60,749 nucleotides of DNA. It comes from Cyanobacteriota bacterium. Lineage in GTDB: Bacteria > Cyanobacteriota > Cyanobacteriia > PCC-6307 > Cyanobiaceae. The position numbers and the translations under genes are program-made. Every line of letters begins with the position of its first letter. The first letter of the stretch is position 1. Below the pieces are notes generated by a model that was not told the origin of the DNA, ran no database searches, and worked only from the letters and a program-made list of their open reading frames with translations. Of this stretch, positions 18,417 through 27,537 are shown piece after piece. Location of the stretch: assembly GCA_026389265.1 (NCBI GenBank), contig JAPLIE010000206.1, forward strand, positions 1 to 60,749, written 5' to 3'.

Positions 18417-18834
18417 GCCGCTGCAAGCTGTTCGTCACCCTAGGCAGGGGCGAGCCGGTCGTTTGATCCTCTCGGTCCAGAACCACGCTGGTCAGGGGAA
18501 CGAGCAGCGTGAGAAGGGCGATGGCCATCCCACCGAGCCAACCGAGTCCCTGGCCTAGCTCTTCGCTGGGGTCCGGCGGGGTAACCGAAAAATGATCGGT
18601 GTGCGCCACCTGGTTCATGGCCGCGACTGGAGCGCTGCTGCTGGTCGGGCGCCGGGGGGCGGAAAGGGCCGCTGGATCAAACCCCTTGAAACGTCGTGAG
18701 GCGTCCCGACCGGGAGGATCCTCATCACCCTCTCCGGGTGCATCCAAGGGTGTTGGTGACTCGGATGAGACGGAGGTTCGGCAATCGGGCAGCAGAACAA
18801 GGCGCGCGCTGCGCAGGCTGGGGACAGAATCCAT
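18334..18834 (-). CDS. Hypothetical protein with one membrane segment
   Basis: About 166 residues: a low-complexity, Ser/Pro/Asp-rich first two thirds, then one hydrophobic segment (LGWLGGMAIALLTLLVPLTSV) and a polar tail. No family recognised. ATG 18834 is chosen; an upstream ATG at 18876 adds 14 residues. The tail overlaps the start of the downstream pyrophosphatase gene by 83 bases in another frame, which is unusual and lowers confidence, so the true stop-proximal part may be poorly conserved. Confidence 0.5.
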   Translation of the reverse strand: MDSVPSLRSARLVLLPDCRTSVSSESPTPLDAPGEGDEDPPGRDASRRFKGFDPAALSAPRRPTSSSAPVAAMNQVAHTDHFSVTPPDPSEELGQGLGWLGGMAIALLTLLVPLTSVVLDREDQTTGSPLPRVTNSLQRHGSHNPSGLSSTGFGESPGGDTGGKSQ

Positions 18835-18923
18835 GGGTTGGTGGAACGCAAGACCTGCGGACCACTGGCGCGGCATCGGGATGCCGTGATAATGAGAAAT
18901 TTATTCTGACACCCCCGACCCGT

Positions 18924-19451
18924 TCATGCAGCCGGTCGGGACTGGTTGTGAAGTTGGCGGGGGGTGACGTGGGTGGTGGGCAGACCGTCCAGTGCATCTA
19001 AACGCTGTCGAATCCCCCGCAGCTCCTCAAGGATGGAACCGAGAAGATGCTGGGTGGCCGTGGAGGGGGAGTTGAGCACTTCCACCGTCACCTCCTTGAT
19101 CCGCAGCACATCCCGGGCAAACCGGGCTACTTCATTGGGATGGAAGAGAAGCGGTTCCTTCTGATCGCTGCGGTATTCGGGATTGAGCTTGCGGGGATTA
19201 AAGGGCGGATTGAGGTTGCGAGGGTCAGTGTTGGTGTATCGATACACCGAGGCCCGCGACCGGTTCAAACATTTCTGAACTTCGTCGATCATGATCAAGG
19301 AATCTTCGGGGGCCGCGCCGCCGTCTTCGGCGAAGGCTCCAGCCATGGCCGCGCTGACCTCGCTAACCGATGGTTGGCCACTACCCAGGACTGCCGGCTG
19401 CCCGTGGGTCCCCTGAGGGCCAGTCTGGGCAGCACCGGGCTGGGAAAACAT
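18924..19451 (-). CDS. Conserved cyanobacterial DNA-binding-like protein (often labelled resolvase-like)
   Basis: A 175-residue protein with a compact core from about residue 52: IDEVQKCLNRSRASVYRYTN reads as a helix-turn-helix, followed by NPEYRSDQKEPLLFHPNEVARFARDVL and a C-terminal helix (LGSILEELRGIRQRLD). This resembles a conserved picocyanobacterial family in which the HTH precedes a short helical tail. The first ~50 residues are low complexity. It diverges from proS, whose start is 140 bases away. No regulated target can be inferred. Confidence 0.75.
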   Translation of the reverse strand: MFSQPGAAQTGPQGTHGQPAVLGSGQPSVSEVSAAMAGAFAEDGGAAPEDSLIMIDEVQKCLNRSRASVYRYTNTDPRNLNPPFNPRKLNPEYRSDQKEPLLFHPNEVARFARDVLRIKEVTVEVLNSPSTATQHLLGSILEELRGIRQRLDALDGLPTTHVTPRQLHNQSRPAA

Positions 19452-19590
19452 GAGCTACTAGAGGCTTTGCCATCGTGGCCTGCGACCTTAGCAGAGGTTT
19501 TTACAGGGATTGGTTGTCGGGGAAACCTTCGCGCTGGGTCCCTCATGGTGGGGTGGTAACCTCCGCCGACTAGTCGGTGATTTCTGGGTC

Positions 19591-21531
19591 ATGCGCGTCT
19601 CCTGCCTGATGCTGGTGACGTTGCGAGATGACCCGGCCGACGCCGAAATTCCCTCCCACAAGCTGCTGCTGAGGGCTGGTTACATCCGAAGACTAGGGTC
19701 TGGGATCTACGCCTATTTGCCCCTGCTATGGCGTGTGTTGCAGAAGATCTCCACCATCGTGCGGCAGGAGATGGATGCTACGGGCGCCCTGGAAACCCTG
19801 CTGCCGCAGCTGCAGCCGGCCGACCTCTGGCAACGCAGCGGCCGCTGGGCCGGCTACACGGCCGGTGAAGGCATCATGTTTCACCTGGAGGATCGCCAAG
19901 GCAGGGAATTGGGCCTCGGCCCCACCCATGAAGAAGTGATCACGGCCCTGGCGGCGGACCTGCTGCGTTCCTACCGGCAATTGCCGGTGAATCTTTATCA
20001 GATTCAGACCAAGTTCCGCGATGAGATTCGCCCCCGCTTCGGCTTGATGCGGGGGCGGGAATTCATCATGAAGGACGCCTACTCCTTCCACGCCAACGAA
20101 GCCTCGCTGCGCCAGACCTATGCGGCCATGGACGGGGCCTATCGGCGCATCTTCCGCAGCTGCGGACTGAAAGCCTTGGCCGTGGAAGCCGACAGCGGCG
20201 CGATCGGCGGCTCCGCCAGCCAGGAGTTCATGGTCACTGCCGACGCGGGCGAGGACCTGATCCTCACCAGTGCCGACGGACGCTATGCCGCCAACCAGGA
20301 GCGGGCGGTTTCCCTGCCCCCCGAACCAGTGGAGCTGCCGGGAGGGTTACGGGCAGGGGGGGCCGGCGAGCTCCTGGCCACCCCGGGCCAGACCACGATC
20401 GAGCAGCTGGTGGGCGCCCATGGATTCGAGGCCAGCCAACTCGTGAAGGTGCTGCTGCTGGTTGCCCGCTTCGAGGCTGGTCTCCGCCAGCCCCTGCTGA
20501 TCAGCCTGCGGGGTGACCAGCAGCTCAACGAGGTAAAGCTGGCCAACGCGGTCTCCGCCAAATTGGCCGGCGAGCATGGCGTTCTGCTGGGGATCGATCC
20601 GCTCAGCCCTGAGCTGGTGGCTGAGCTGAACCGCATCGGAGGGCGGGCCATCGATCTTTCCGCCCTTCCCCTGGGCTACCTAGGACCGGATCTAGAGGAT
20701 GGAGTGTTGACGGCAGCACGCTCTTCCCTGGTCATTGAGGGTCGGGAATCCAGGGCGGGAAGTGCCGGTGCTGCGGCCATGCCGCAACCACCCCGCCTAC
20801 ACCTGTCTAAAACCTTTCTGCGCCTCACCGACCCCACCGCCGCCGACCTGCCGGCCTTCGTGTGCGGCGCCAACCAGGTGGATCAGCATCGAATCGGCGC
20901 CGGCTGGGCCGGCCTGGGATTGCGCCCCGAAGTGGTGGACCTGCGGGCCGCCCAACCAGGAGATCGCTGCTTGCACGACCCAAGCCAGACCCTGGCGGCG
21001 GCCCGCGGCATTGAGGTGGGCCACATCTTCCAGTTGGGCCGCAAATACTCCGATGCGATGGAGGCGCGCTTTACTTCCGAGACAGGCGCCGAGGAGAGCC
21101 TCTGGATGGGCTGCTACGGCATCGGGGTGTCGCGGCTGGCCCAAGCAGCGGTGGAGCAGAACCACGATGCCAACGGCATCCGCTGGCCCCTGGCGATCGC
21201 TCCCTTCGAGGTGATCGTGGTGAGCGCCAGCGCCCAGGACCCCGTGCAGGTGAGCCTCGCCGAGGAGATCTACGACCGCTTGCGCAGCGCCGGAGTCGAT
21301 GCCCTGCTCGACGATCGCAATGAGCGTGCCGGCGTGAAGTTCAAGGATGCCGATCTGATCGGCATCCCCTGGCGGGTTGTGGTGGGTCGCGGCGCCTCCG
21401 ATGGTCAGGTCGAACTGGTGTGCCGTGACGACGGCCAACGGCGCGACCTGGCCGTCGAAGCGGCCCTTGATGCCCTGCTGGACGTGATCCCGGCTGGCCG
21501 CTCCGGACTGGAGAGCGGCGTGGAGGCCTGA
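19591..21531 (+). CDS. proS: Prolyl-tRNA synthetase (bacterial type)
   Basis: A 646-residue class II aminoacyl-tRNA synthetase charging tRNA-Pro. Class II motifs are visible: YLPLLWRVLQKI region (motif 1 neighbourhood), LGLGPTHEEVIT with KFRDEIRPRFGLMRGREFIMKD (motif 2) and GCYGIGVSRLAQA (motif 3). A long insertion between motifs 2 and 3 (about residues 225-415) corresponds to the editing domain of bacterial-type ProRS. ATG 19591 fits the family start MRVSxxMLVTLRDDPADAE; the frame upstream of it is not conserved in character. Confidence 0.96.
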   Translation: MRVSCLMLVTLRDDPADAEIPSHKLLLRAGYIRRLGSGIYAYLPLLWRVLQKISTIVRQEMDATGALETLLPQLQPADLWQRSGRWAGYTAGEGIMFHLEDRQGRELGLGPTHEEVITALAADLLRSYRQLPVNLYQIQTKFRDEIRPRFGLMRGREFIMKDAYSFHANEASLRQTYAAMDGAYRRIFRSCGLKALAVEADSGAIGGSASQEFMVTADAGEDLILTSADGRYAANQERAVSLPPEPVELPGGLRAGGAGELLATPGQTTIEQLVGAHGFEASQLVKVLLLVARFEAGLRQPLLISLRGDQQLNEVKLANAVSAKLAGEHGVLLGIDPLSPELVAELNRIGGRAIDLSALPLGYLGPDLEDGVLTAARSSLVIEGRESRAGSAGAAAMPQPPRLHLSKTFLRLTDPTAADLPAFVCGANQVDQHRIGAGWAGLGLRPEVVDLRAAQPGDRCLHDPSQTLAAARGIEVGHIFQLGRKYSDAMEARFTSETGAEESLWMGCYGIGVSRLAQAAVEQNHDANGIRWPLAIAPFEVIVVSASAQDPVQVSLAEEIYDRLRSAGVDALLDDRNERAGVKFKDADLIGIPWRVVVGRGASDGQVELVCRDDGQRRDLAVEAALDALLDVIPAGRSGLESGVEA

Positions 21532-21597
21532 GATCCGGTCCATCAGCCAGGCCCCACGGGCTCGCCCGTAAGATCACGCTTATCCGCACACGCATCC

Positions 21598-22053
21598 ATG
21601 GCCGCCCTCCTGCCCCGGATTAGCCGCTGGGCCCGGCGCCTTGTGGACGCCATGACGGCAACCGCCCTGCGCCCCCTCCTGGCGCTCGGTCTCTGTCTGT
21701 GTCTGAGCCTCACGGCCTGCTCCGGCGCCGCAGACGGCCTCACCGGCAATTATGTGGACGACACGGTGAGCGTGGCCCAAACCTTGCTGACCACCATCGC
21801 CCTTCCCCAGGATGATCCGGGCCATGCCCAGGCCGAGGCGGACGTCCGACGCCTAATCAACGACTACATGGCGCGCTACCGGCCTCGCCGTGACGTGAAT
21901 GGCCTGGGGTCCTTCACCACCATGCAGACCGCCCTGAACTCCCTGGCGGGCCACTACGCGAATTACGCCAACCGTCCCCTGTCGGATGCCCTGCGCAGCC
22001 GCCTTGAGAAGGAACTCCAGCGGGCCTCCACCAGCGTGGTGCGCGGCACCTGA
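21598..22053 (+). CDS. psb27: Photosystem II assembly lipoprotein Psb27
   Basis: A 151-residue lumenal lipoprotein that binds CP43 during assembly and repair of photosystem II. A hydrophobic signal (LLALGLCLCLSL) leads to the lipobox LTAC with lipidated Cys41. The mature part has the Psb27 pattern (NYVDDTVSVAQTLL, DVRRLINDYMARYRP, SFTTMQTALNSLAGHYANY). ATG 21652 within the frame would give a shorter signal peptide of more usual length. It lies 66 bases after proS and ends before a possible terminator. Confidence 0.93.
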   Translation: MAALLPRISRWARRLVDAMTATALRPLLALGLCLCLSLTACSGAADGLTGNYVDDTVSVAQTLLTTIALPQDDPGHAQAEADVRRLINDYMARYRPRRDVNGLGSFTTMQTALNSLAGHYANYANRPLSDALRSRLEKELQRASTSVVRGT

Positions 22054-22062
22054 GGCCTGGCG

Positions 22063-22099
22063 CCCCCCTAGGGGGAAGCAATGGATTCCCGAGTTTTTT
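22063..22099 (+). terminator. Possible intrinsic terminator after psb27
   Basis: The psb27-purA gap contains a CCCCC TA GGGGG self-complementary run, then GGGAA (22073-22077) pairing with TTCCC (22086-22090), followed three bases later by six T residues (22094-22099). The stem is short, so efficiency is uncertain. Confidence 0.45.
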
Positions 22100-22161
22100 G
22101 ACGAAGGGGCCGTTGATCTGAGACCCTTTCTGGTTGTGCTTCCAAGCGGCTTCGGGCCGCT

Positions 22162-23481
22162 GTGTCCTTGGCCAACGTTGTCGTCATCGGTGCGCAGTGG
22201 GGCGACGAAGGGAAGGGCAAGATCACCGATCTGCTGAGCCGTTCCGCCGACGTCGTGGTGCGCTATCAGGGCGGCGTGAACGCCGGCCACACGATCGTCG
22301 TTGATGATCGTGTACTCAAGCTCCACCTAATTCCCTCAGGAATTCTCTATCCAGACACCACCTGTCTGATCGGATCGGGCACGGTGGTGGATCCCAAGGT
22401 GATGCTGGGTGAACTCGACATGCTCCGCAGCTACGGGATCGAGGTGAAAGGCCTGAAGCTCGCCGGCACCGCCCACGTGACCATGCCCTACCACCGCCTG
22501 CTGGATCAGGCGATGGAAGAGCGCCGCGGCGACCGCCGCATCGGCACCACCGGCCGCGGCATCGGCCCCACCTATGCCGACAAATCCGAACGCAACGGCA
22601 TTCGGGTGATCGACCTGCTCGATACCGAACGGCTGCGGGACCGGCTGCTGGGCCCCCTAGGCGAGAAGAACGACCTCTTGCAGAAGGTCTACGGCCTCGA
22701 TCCCCTCGATCCCGAGGCGGTGATCGCCGAGTACGCCAGCTATGGCCAGCGACTCGCTCCCCATGTGGTGGATTGCACGCGCACGATCCACGAGGCCGCC
22801 CGGGCCCGCAAGAACATCCTCTTTGAGGGGGCCCAGGGCACCCTGCTCGATCTCGACCATGGCACCTACCCCTACGTGACCTCCTCCAACCCGGTCTCGG
22901 GGGGAGCCTGCGTCGGTGCCGGTGTAGGCCCCACCCTGATCGATCGGGTGATCGGCGTGGCCAAGGCCTACACCACCCGGGTGGGCGAGGGTCCGTTTCC
23001 TACCGAACTGGAGGGCAGCCTCAACGACCACCTTTGCGACCGTGGCGGAGAATATGGCACCACCACCGGCCGTCGCCGGCGCTGCGGCTGGTTCGACGGC
23101 GTGATCGGCCGCTACGCCGTGCAGGTGAACGGCCTCGACTGCCTGGCGATCACCAAGCTGGATGTGCTCGATGAGCTCGATGAGATCCAGGTGTGCGTGG
23201 CCTACGAACTCGATGGCCAGCGGATCGAGTACTTCCCTTCCAGCGCCGATGATTTCGCCCGCTGCCGTCCGATCTTCGAAACCCACCCCGGCTGGATGTG
23301 CTCCACCGCGGACTGTCGCAAACTGGAGGACCTACCCGCCACCGCCCGCGCTTACCTCCGCTTCCTGGCCGAACTGATGGAGGTGCCGATCGCCATCGTG
23401 TCGCTGGGAGCTCAACGCGACCAGACAATTGTGGTGGAGGATCCGATTCACGGACCCAAGCGCGCCCTCCTGAGTATCTGA
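22162..23481 (+). CDS. purA: Adenylosuccinate synthase
   Basis: Joins IMP and aspartate to form adenylosuccinate in AMP synthesis. The 439-residue protein begins [19 protein letters not shown], the catalytic P-loop, and contains [44 protein letters not shown] and the [17 protein letters not shown] segment; all are diagnostic. The start is GTG 22162. It is followed 140 bases later by an adenosine-kinase-like gene, so the two are linked by purine metabolism. Confidence 0.97.
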   Translation: MSLANVVVIGAQWGDEGKGKITDLLSRSADVVVRYQGGVNAGHTIVVDDRVLKLHLIPSGILYPDTTCLIGSGTVVDPKVMLGELDMLRSYGIEVKGLKLAGTAHVTMPYHRLLDQAMEERRGDRRIGTTGRGIGPTYADKSERNGIRVIDLLDTERLRDRLLGPLGEKNDLLQKVYGLDPLDPEAVIAEYASYGQRLAPHVVDCTRTIHEAARARKNILFEGAQGTLLDLDHGTYPYVTSSNPVSGGACVGAGVGPTLIDRVIGVAKAYTTRVGEGPFPTELEGSLNDHLCDRGGEYGTTTGRRRRCGWFDGVIGRYAVQVNGLDCLAITKLDVLDELDEIQVCVAYELDGQRIEYFPSSADDFARCRPIFETHPGWMCSTADCRKLEDLPATARAYLRFLAELMEVPIAIVSLGAQRDQTIVVEDPIHGPKRALLSI

Positions 23482-23622
23482 GCGGCCCGCCGCTCGCCAG
23501 GCGCGTTGGCCGGCCGCCGGGTCCCATCACCACGGGCTCCCGTAGACCTCCTCAGATCCCAGGCCCCTGATCGTTCCATCCCCACGGACCAGCCCCCTGT
23601 TTCCTCACTCCTCCCAACCTCT

Positions 23623-24621
23623 GTGACCTCCTCCCTCAAGACCCTGGATGTGGTTGGCATCGGCAACGCCATCGTGGACGTGCTGGTGCAAACCGACGAT
23701 GCCTTCCTGGCCAGCCATAGCCTCAGCAAGGGCAGCATGGCCCTAGTGGATGAGCAGCAGGCCGAACGGCTCTACGCCAGCGTTGGACCGGGCCTGGAGA
23801 CCTCCGGCGGATCGGCGGCCAACACCCTGGCTGGCATCGCCCAGCTGGGTGGGCGGGCTGGCTTCATCGGCCGGGTTCGCAACGACCAACTCGGAGCGAT
23901 CTTTGCCCACGACATCCGGTCGGTGGGAGCTTGCTTCGAAACCCCCGCGGCGGAGAGCGGCCCCTCCACGGCCCGCTGCCTGATCCTGGTCACCCCAGAT
24001 GCCCAACGCACCATGTGCACCTACCTGGGCGCCTCGGTGGGCCTGGATCCGGCCGACCTCGACCTGGACCTGGTGCGTCAGGCCGAGGTGCTCTACCTGG
24101 AGGGTTACCTGTGGGACAGCGAGGAGGCCAAACGGGCCTTCCTTGCCGCAGCCGAGGTGGTGCGCGGCAGCGGCGGCCAGGTGGCCCTCTCCCTTTCCGA
24201 TGGCTTCTGCGTGGATCGCCATCGCGCCAGCTTCCAGGAGCTGGTGGATGGCCATGTGGATGTGCTCTTCGCCAATGAGGCCGAAATCCGCTCCCTTTAT
24301 GAGACGGACTCCTTCGAAGCCGCCGCCGACCAGGTGCGCGGCCGGTGCAGGGTGGCTGCCCTCACCCGCAGTGAACAGGGCTCGGTGGTGCTCAGCGGCC
24401 AGGACACACTTGTGATTCCTCCCTACCGGCTCGGCGATCTGGTGGACACCACTGGTGCCGGCGACCTCTACGCAGCGGGCTTCCTTTATGGCTACACCCG
24501 CGGTGAAAGCCTGGAGCGGTGCGGTCACCTGGGATCCCTTTGCGCCGGCCAGGTGGTGACCCAGCTGGGCCCTAGGCCCCACGCCTCCCTTCAGGATCTG
24601 GTGGCTACCCACCTGAGCTGA
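23623..24621 (+). CDS. PfkB-family sugar/nucleoside kinase (adenosine kinase-like)
   Basis: A 332-residue ribokinase-like kinase. Signature 1 is the GGSAANTLAGIAQLGG segment and signature 2 is DTTGAGDLYAAGFLYG, which contains the catalytic Asp. The N-terminus (LDVVGIGNAIVDVLVQ) and overall pattern match the adenosine kinase-like subgroup found next to purA in picocyanobacteria. GTG 23623 is selected because the conserved region starts there; the preceding Pro-rich stretch in frame is leader sequence. Confidence 0.88.
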   Translation: MTSSLKTLDVVGIGNAIVDVLVQTDDAFLASHSLSKGSMALVDEQQAERLYASVGPGLETSGGSAANTLAGIAQLGGRAGFIGRVRNDQLGAIFAHDIRSVGACFETPAAESGPSTARCLILVTPDAQRTMCTYLGASVGLDPADLDLDLVRQAEVLYLEGYLWDSEEAKRAFLAAAEVVRGSGGQVALSLSDGFCVDRHRASFQELVDGHVDVLFANEAEIRSLYETDSFEAAADQVRGRCRVAALTRSEQGSVVLSGQDTLVIPPYRLGDLVDTTGAGDLYAAGFLYGYTRGESLERCGHLGSLCAGQVVTQLGPRPHASLQDLVATHLS

Positions 24622-24639
24622 GATCAGGTTGACCGGCTC

Positions 24640-24945
24640 CTAACCCAGCTGCTCCCCCAGCCAGAGGCCGTAGTCGCCGCGGCTGCTGCCCCCGAGCACG
24701 ATCCATTCCGGGGTCTGGTAGCCGTGCAGAGCGTGGAGGGCTCGATGAAGGTCGCTGAGCTGCTCCGGGGTGGTCTTGAGCAGCAGTTTGACTTCATCAG
24801 CCGTTTCCAGCGCCCCCTGCCATCGATAGTGGGATCGCACGGGGAGCACGCTCACGCAGGCAACCAGGCGCTGCTCCAGCAGGGCACGGGCCAGGTCTTC
24901 AGCCCGCTCCGTGGTGGCCTCGGAGGTTAAAACCACGCAGACCAT
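24640..24945 (-). CDS. cutA: CutA divalent-cation tolerance protein
   Basis: A ~101-residue trimeric CutA1-family protein (MVCVVLTSEATTERAEDLARALLEQ quoted in part; LVACVSVLPVRSHYRWQG; ADEVKLLLKTT; HGYQTPEWIVL). These are the family's usual blocks, in order. ATG 24945 gives the standard length; an in-frame ATG at 25077 would add a 44-residue, low-complexity N-terminus reaching nearly to the cobK stop (25097). It is transcribed in the same direction as cobK. Function in metal tolerance is known only loosely for the family. Confidence 0.88.
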   Translation of the reverse strand: MVCVVLTSEATTERAEDLARALLEQRLVACVSVLPVRSHYRWQGALETADEVKLLLKTTPEQLSDLHRALHALHGYQTPEWIVLGGSSRGDYGLWLGEQLG

Positions 24946-25096
24946 GCGATCGGGCCCACCGCCAGGGCTGCCGATCGCCGGCTCGGCCGCAGTGAGCTGG
25001 AATCCCTGCACCCCAACAGAGGCCGGGGGATCTGCTGGCGACGGGTGGGCCGTCACCGTGGCGTCCGCTGGTTCCATGGGCCGGATCGATCGCTCA

Positions 25097-25894
25097 TCAC
25101 CACTCTGGCGTTCCCAGGCGATCGAGCAGGCTCTCCAGGCCGTGACACTCCAGGCCTGGAGGTTCCGGGGGCCGCTCCAGCAGGAGCAGGCGCAGGCCGC
25201 ATTCAGCGCTGAGCGTCTGCCAAAGGTGTTCCGTGACCCCGCCGGAGCGGCGACAGAGCACCGCCTCGATACCCCAGCGTCGGCAGAGGGCCCGCTCGAT
25301 CGCCCCCCCCTCGGAAGGGTGCAGGCAGGCCACCCGTTCGGCCGCCAACCCGGCCGCCATCGCTTGGGCCAGGGCCGAGGAGCTCGGCAGGATGCGGGCA
25401 TGGTGGCGGGAACCGGAGCTGTGGGCCATGGCTGTGGCCAGGTGCCGGGCGCCGATCGCCAGTAGCAGCGAGCGGCCGGCCAGGGGAATGGTGCTCAAGG
25501 CCTGCAGGTCCTCTAGCAGGGTGGCCCCGCCGCAGGGGAGCAGGGGCCGCAGGAGGCGCAGCAGCGGCTGGCCCCGCAGCCGGCAGGCCGCCGCGAGGTC
25601 GGCGCTGATGCGGCGGGCGAAGGGATGGGTGGCATCCACCACCCACGCTGGCCGCTCCCCTGCCGCCTCGGCCTGCGCCAGGGCCGCCGCCAGGGCTTGC
25701 GGGCCGCCGATCGGGCCCACAGCCATCTCCAGGGTCGGGGCCGCAGGATAGGAACGAGCCGCCGCACCGCTCACCACCCACACCCGCATGCGCCAGCCCC
25801 GCGCCAGCAGGGCCGTGGCCAAGGGGGGACCCTCCCCCGTTCCGCTTAACAGCCAGAGCTGGTTCCCCGGATGGTGGGGTGGGCGGGCGTGCAT
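25097..25894 (-). CDS. cobK: Precorrin-6A/cobalt-precorrin-6A reductase
   Basis: A 265-residue CobK/CbiJ reductase of corrin ring synthesis. It begins with a nucleotide-binding LWLLSGTGEGPPLATALL and has the family's VVDATHPFARRIS block and the HPSEGG segment; the C-terminus is Leu-rich as in relatives. ATG 25894 is chosen. It shows that the organism encodes a cobalamin (or pseudocobalamin) pathway, which makes the broken cobO in the same window notable. Its 5' end is divergent from ssb, 32 bases away. Confidence 0.87.
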   Translation of the reverse strand: MHARPPHHPGNQLWLLSGTGEGPPLATALLARGWRMRVWVVSGAAARSYPAAPTLEMAVGPIGGPQALAAALAQAEAAGERPAWVVDATHPFARRISADLAAACRLRGQPLLRLLRPLLPCGGATLLEDLQALSTIPLAGRSLLLAIGARHLATAMAHSSGSRHHARILPSSSALAQAMAAGLAAERVACLHPSEGGAIERALCRRWGIEAVLCRRSGGVTEHLWQTLSAECGLRLLLLERPPEPPGLECHGLESLLDRLGTPEW

Positions 25895-25926
25895 CAGGAT
25901 GGGTGCTCCATTCCGTGGGTCCGGGC

Positions 25927-26463
25927 GTGAATCACTGCTTGCTGGAGGTGGAGGTGCTGGAAGCACCCCAGATTCGCTACACCCAGGACAACCAGACCCC
26001 GGTGGCGGAGATGGCCGTCCGGTTTGATGGGCTGCGTCCGGACGACCCCCCGGGCCAGATCCGGGTGGTGGGCTGGGGCAGCCTGGCCCAGGATTTGCAG
26101 AACCGGATTCAGGTGGGCCAGCGCCTGGTGCTGGAGGGGCGGCTTCGGATGAACACCGTGAGCCGCCCCGATGGCGTGAAGGAGAAGCGGGCCGAATTCA
26201 CCCTCTCCCGCCTCCACCCCTCGGGGGCGGGCCCCAGCGGATCGCCTACGGCTGCGGAACCCCGGGGACTGGCGCCGGCTGCCCCCGGGCCGGTGGTACG
26301 GCGCGCCAGTTCCAGCGGCAGCGTCAGCCGGCCGGCAGCGGCGGCACCCATCCCGGCCTCGCCCGCCGGCAAGCCTGCCGAGGCTGAGGCTCCGGTGTGT
26401 AACACCTCGCCGCTGGTGGCGGATCCGGAGGGATTCGACGAAGAGGACGACATTCCCTTCTGA
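25927..26463 (+). CDS. ssb: Single-stranded DNA-binding protein
   Basis: A 178-residue protein with an N-terminal OB fold (NHCLLEVEVLEAPQIRYTQDN, VRVVGWGSLAQDL-like core, GQRLVLEGRLRMNT), a Pro/Ala/Gly-rich linker from about residue 95, and the acidic tip EEDDIPF that recruits partner proteins in bacterial SSBs. GTG 25927 fits the OB-fold start; the extra upstream frame overlaps cobK. The core is divergent from E. coli SSB, as in other picocyanobacteria. Confidence 0.85.
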   Translation: MNHCLLEVEVLEAPQIRYTQDNQTPVAEMAVRFDGLRPDDPPGQIRVVGWGSLAQDLQNRIQVGQRLVLEGRLRMNTVSRPDGVKEKRAEFTLSRLHPSGAGPSGSPTAAEPRGLAPAAPGPVVRRASSSGSVSRPAAAAPIPASPAGKPAEAEAPVCNTSPLVADPEGFDEEDDIPF

Positions 26464-26492
26464 AGCCGAACCGGTCGCCGTCGCCCCCGGAC

Positions 26493-26726
26493 TCAGACCG
26501 TGCCCGAGCGTTCGGCGGCCTGATCGAGCAGCAGCCCGAGTTCCCTCTCCAGGGCGGCCAGGTCGAGCCGCCACTGAGGCCAGCGTCCTGCATCGATCTG
26601 ACGGAGCAGCCAGAGTCTGTCCTGACGAAGCTGCCGCAGTAAGTCGTCGGTGCTGAGGGTGGCGGGATCGGCCGCAAGATCCAAGGGAGCGGCTTCTTGA
26701 GTCGACTGGGGCGAAGAGGAGTACAT
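26493..26726 (-). CDS. Small conserved hypothetical protein
   Basis: 77 residues. A polar N-terminus precedes a helical, Trp/Leu/Arg-rich part (LLRQLRQDRLWLLRQIDAGRW, then LDLAALERELGLLLDQ) that looks like two short helices able to form a helical hairpin. No enzyme motif. It lies between ssb and the DUF2854 gene, convergent with ssb. The regular heptad-like pattern makes it a probable real gene rather than a shadow. Confidence 0.6.
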   Translation of the reverse strand: MYSSSPQSTQEAAPLDLAADPATLSTDDLLRQLRQDRLWLLRQIDAGRWPQWRLDLAALERELGLLLDQAAERSGTV

Positions 26727-26789
26727 GGTGGTTGGCGGGTGGGCAGCCGTTGATCACCATCCTGAACCGCCTTGCAGGATCATGGTGCG

Positions 26790-27353
26790 ATGCAAGCACT
26801 CTTCTCCTCGCGCCTGATCTCACCGGGCAGCCTGGTCACCGTGGTGGGGGCCCTGCTCACCGTGGTGGGTTCGGTGGCCTATCTCAACGACAACGCCAAC
26901 CTCAGCCTGCCCACGATCTTCTACGGCATTCCGATCCTGCTGGGGGGCCTGGCCCTGAAATCCTCCGAGCTCCCCCCTCCCCTACGGCTCACCCCTCCCC
27001 AGGCCCTGCGGGAGTTGCGGCAACAGCCCGAGAACCTTGCCCTGAGCCGCCTGCTCGCCGATGTGAGCCGCTGGCGCTACGGCCAGAAGGCCCACCTGGA
27101 AAGCTCCCTGGAGGCTCTCAAGCTCTGGGATGAGGACAATCCCCCCCAGTTGGTGAGCGTGGAGGAACGGAACGAAGCCAACCGCTATGGCCTGATGCTC
27201 CGCTTCGACTGCCAGGGGGTGGCCTACCCGCGTTGGCAAGCTCTGGAGGACAGGCTGGGTCGATTCTTCGGGCCAGGCCTTCGCTGCAGCGTCAGCCAGC
27301 CGGCGCCGGGGCAGGTTGATGTGATGCTCAGCACCGCCGGTGAAGATGGTTGA
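26790..27353 (+). CDS. DUF2854-family membrane protein
   Basis: 187 residues. Two hydrophobic segments near the N-terminus (SLVTVVGALLTVVGSVAYL and LPTIFYGIPILLGGLALK) are followed by a soluble ~120-residue domain. The arrangement of two spans with YxxDNAxL and FYGIPxLLGGLALK between them is characteristic of the cyanobacterial/plastid DUF2854 family, whose function is not established. ATG 26790 is preferred to the in-frame TTG 26772. Confidence 0.75.
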   Translation: MQALFSSRLISPGSLVTVVGALLTVVGSVAYLNDNANLSLPTIFYGIPILLGGLALKSSELPPPLRLTPPQALRELRQQPENLALSRLLADVSRWRYGQKAHLESSLEALKLWDEDNPPQLVSVEERNEANRYGLMLRFDCQGVAYPRWQALEDRLGRFFGPGLRCSVSQPAPGQVDVMLSTAGEDG

Positions 27354-27537
27354 AGGTGATGGCTCCGAAACATCTGGCCTCCCCCAGGCCCTGCCAATCC
27401 CGTTTCCTGCCAAGGCTGGCTGGCCACCGGTCAGTTCGGCCATCGGGCCTTAGCCAGCAACCGGACCAGCCGAAGGCGGCGTTCCCCCGAGTGAGGCTGC
27501 CCGTTCCGATTTCCAACTCCTTCCCTCTCTTCCAGCC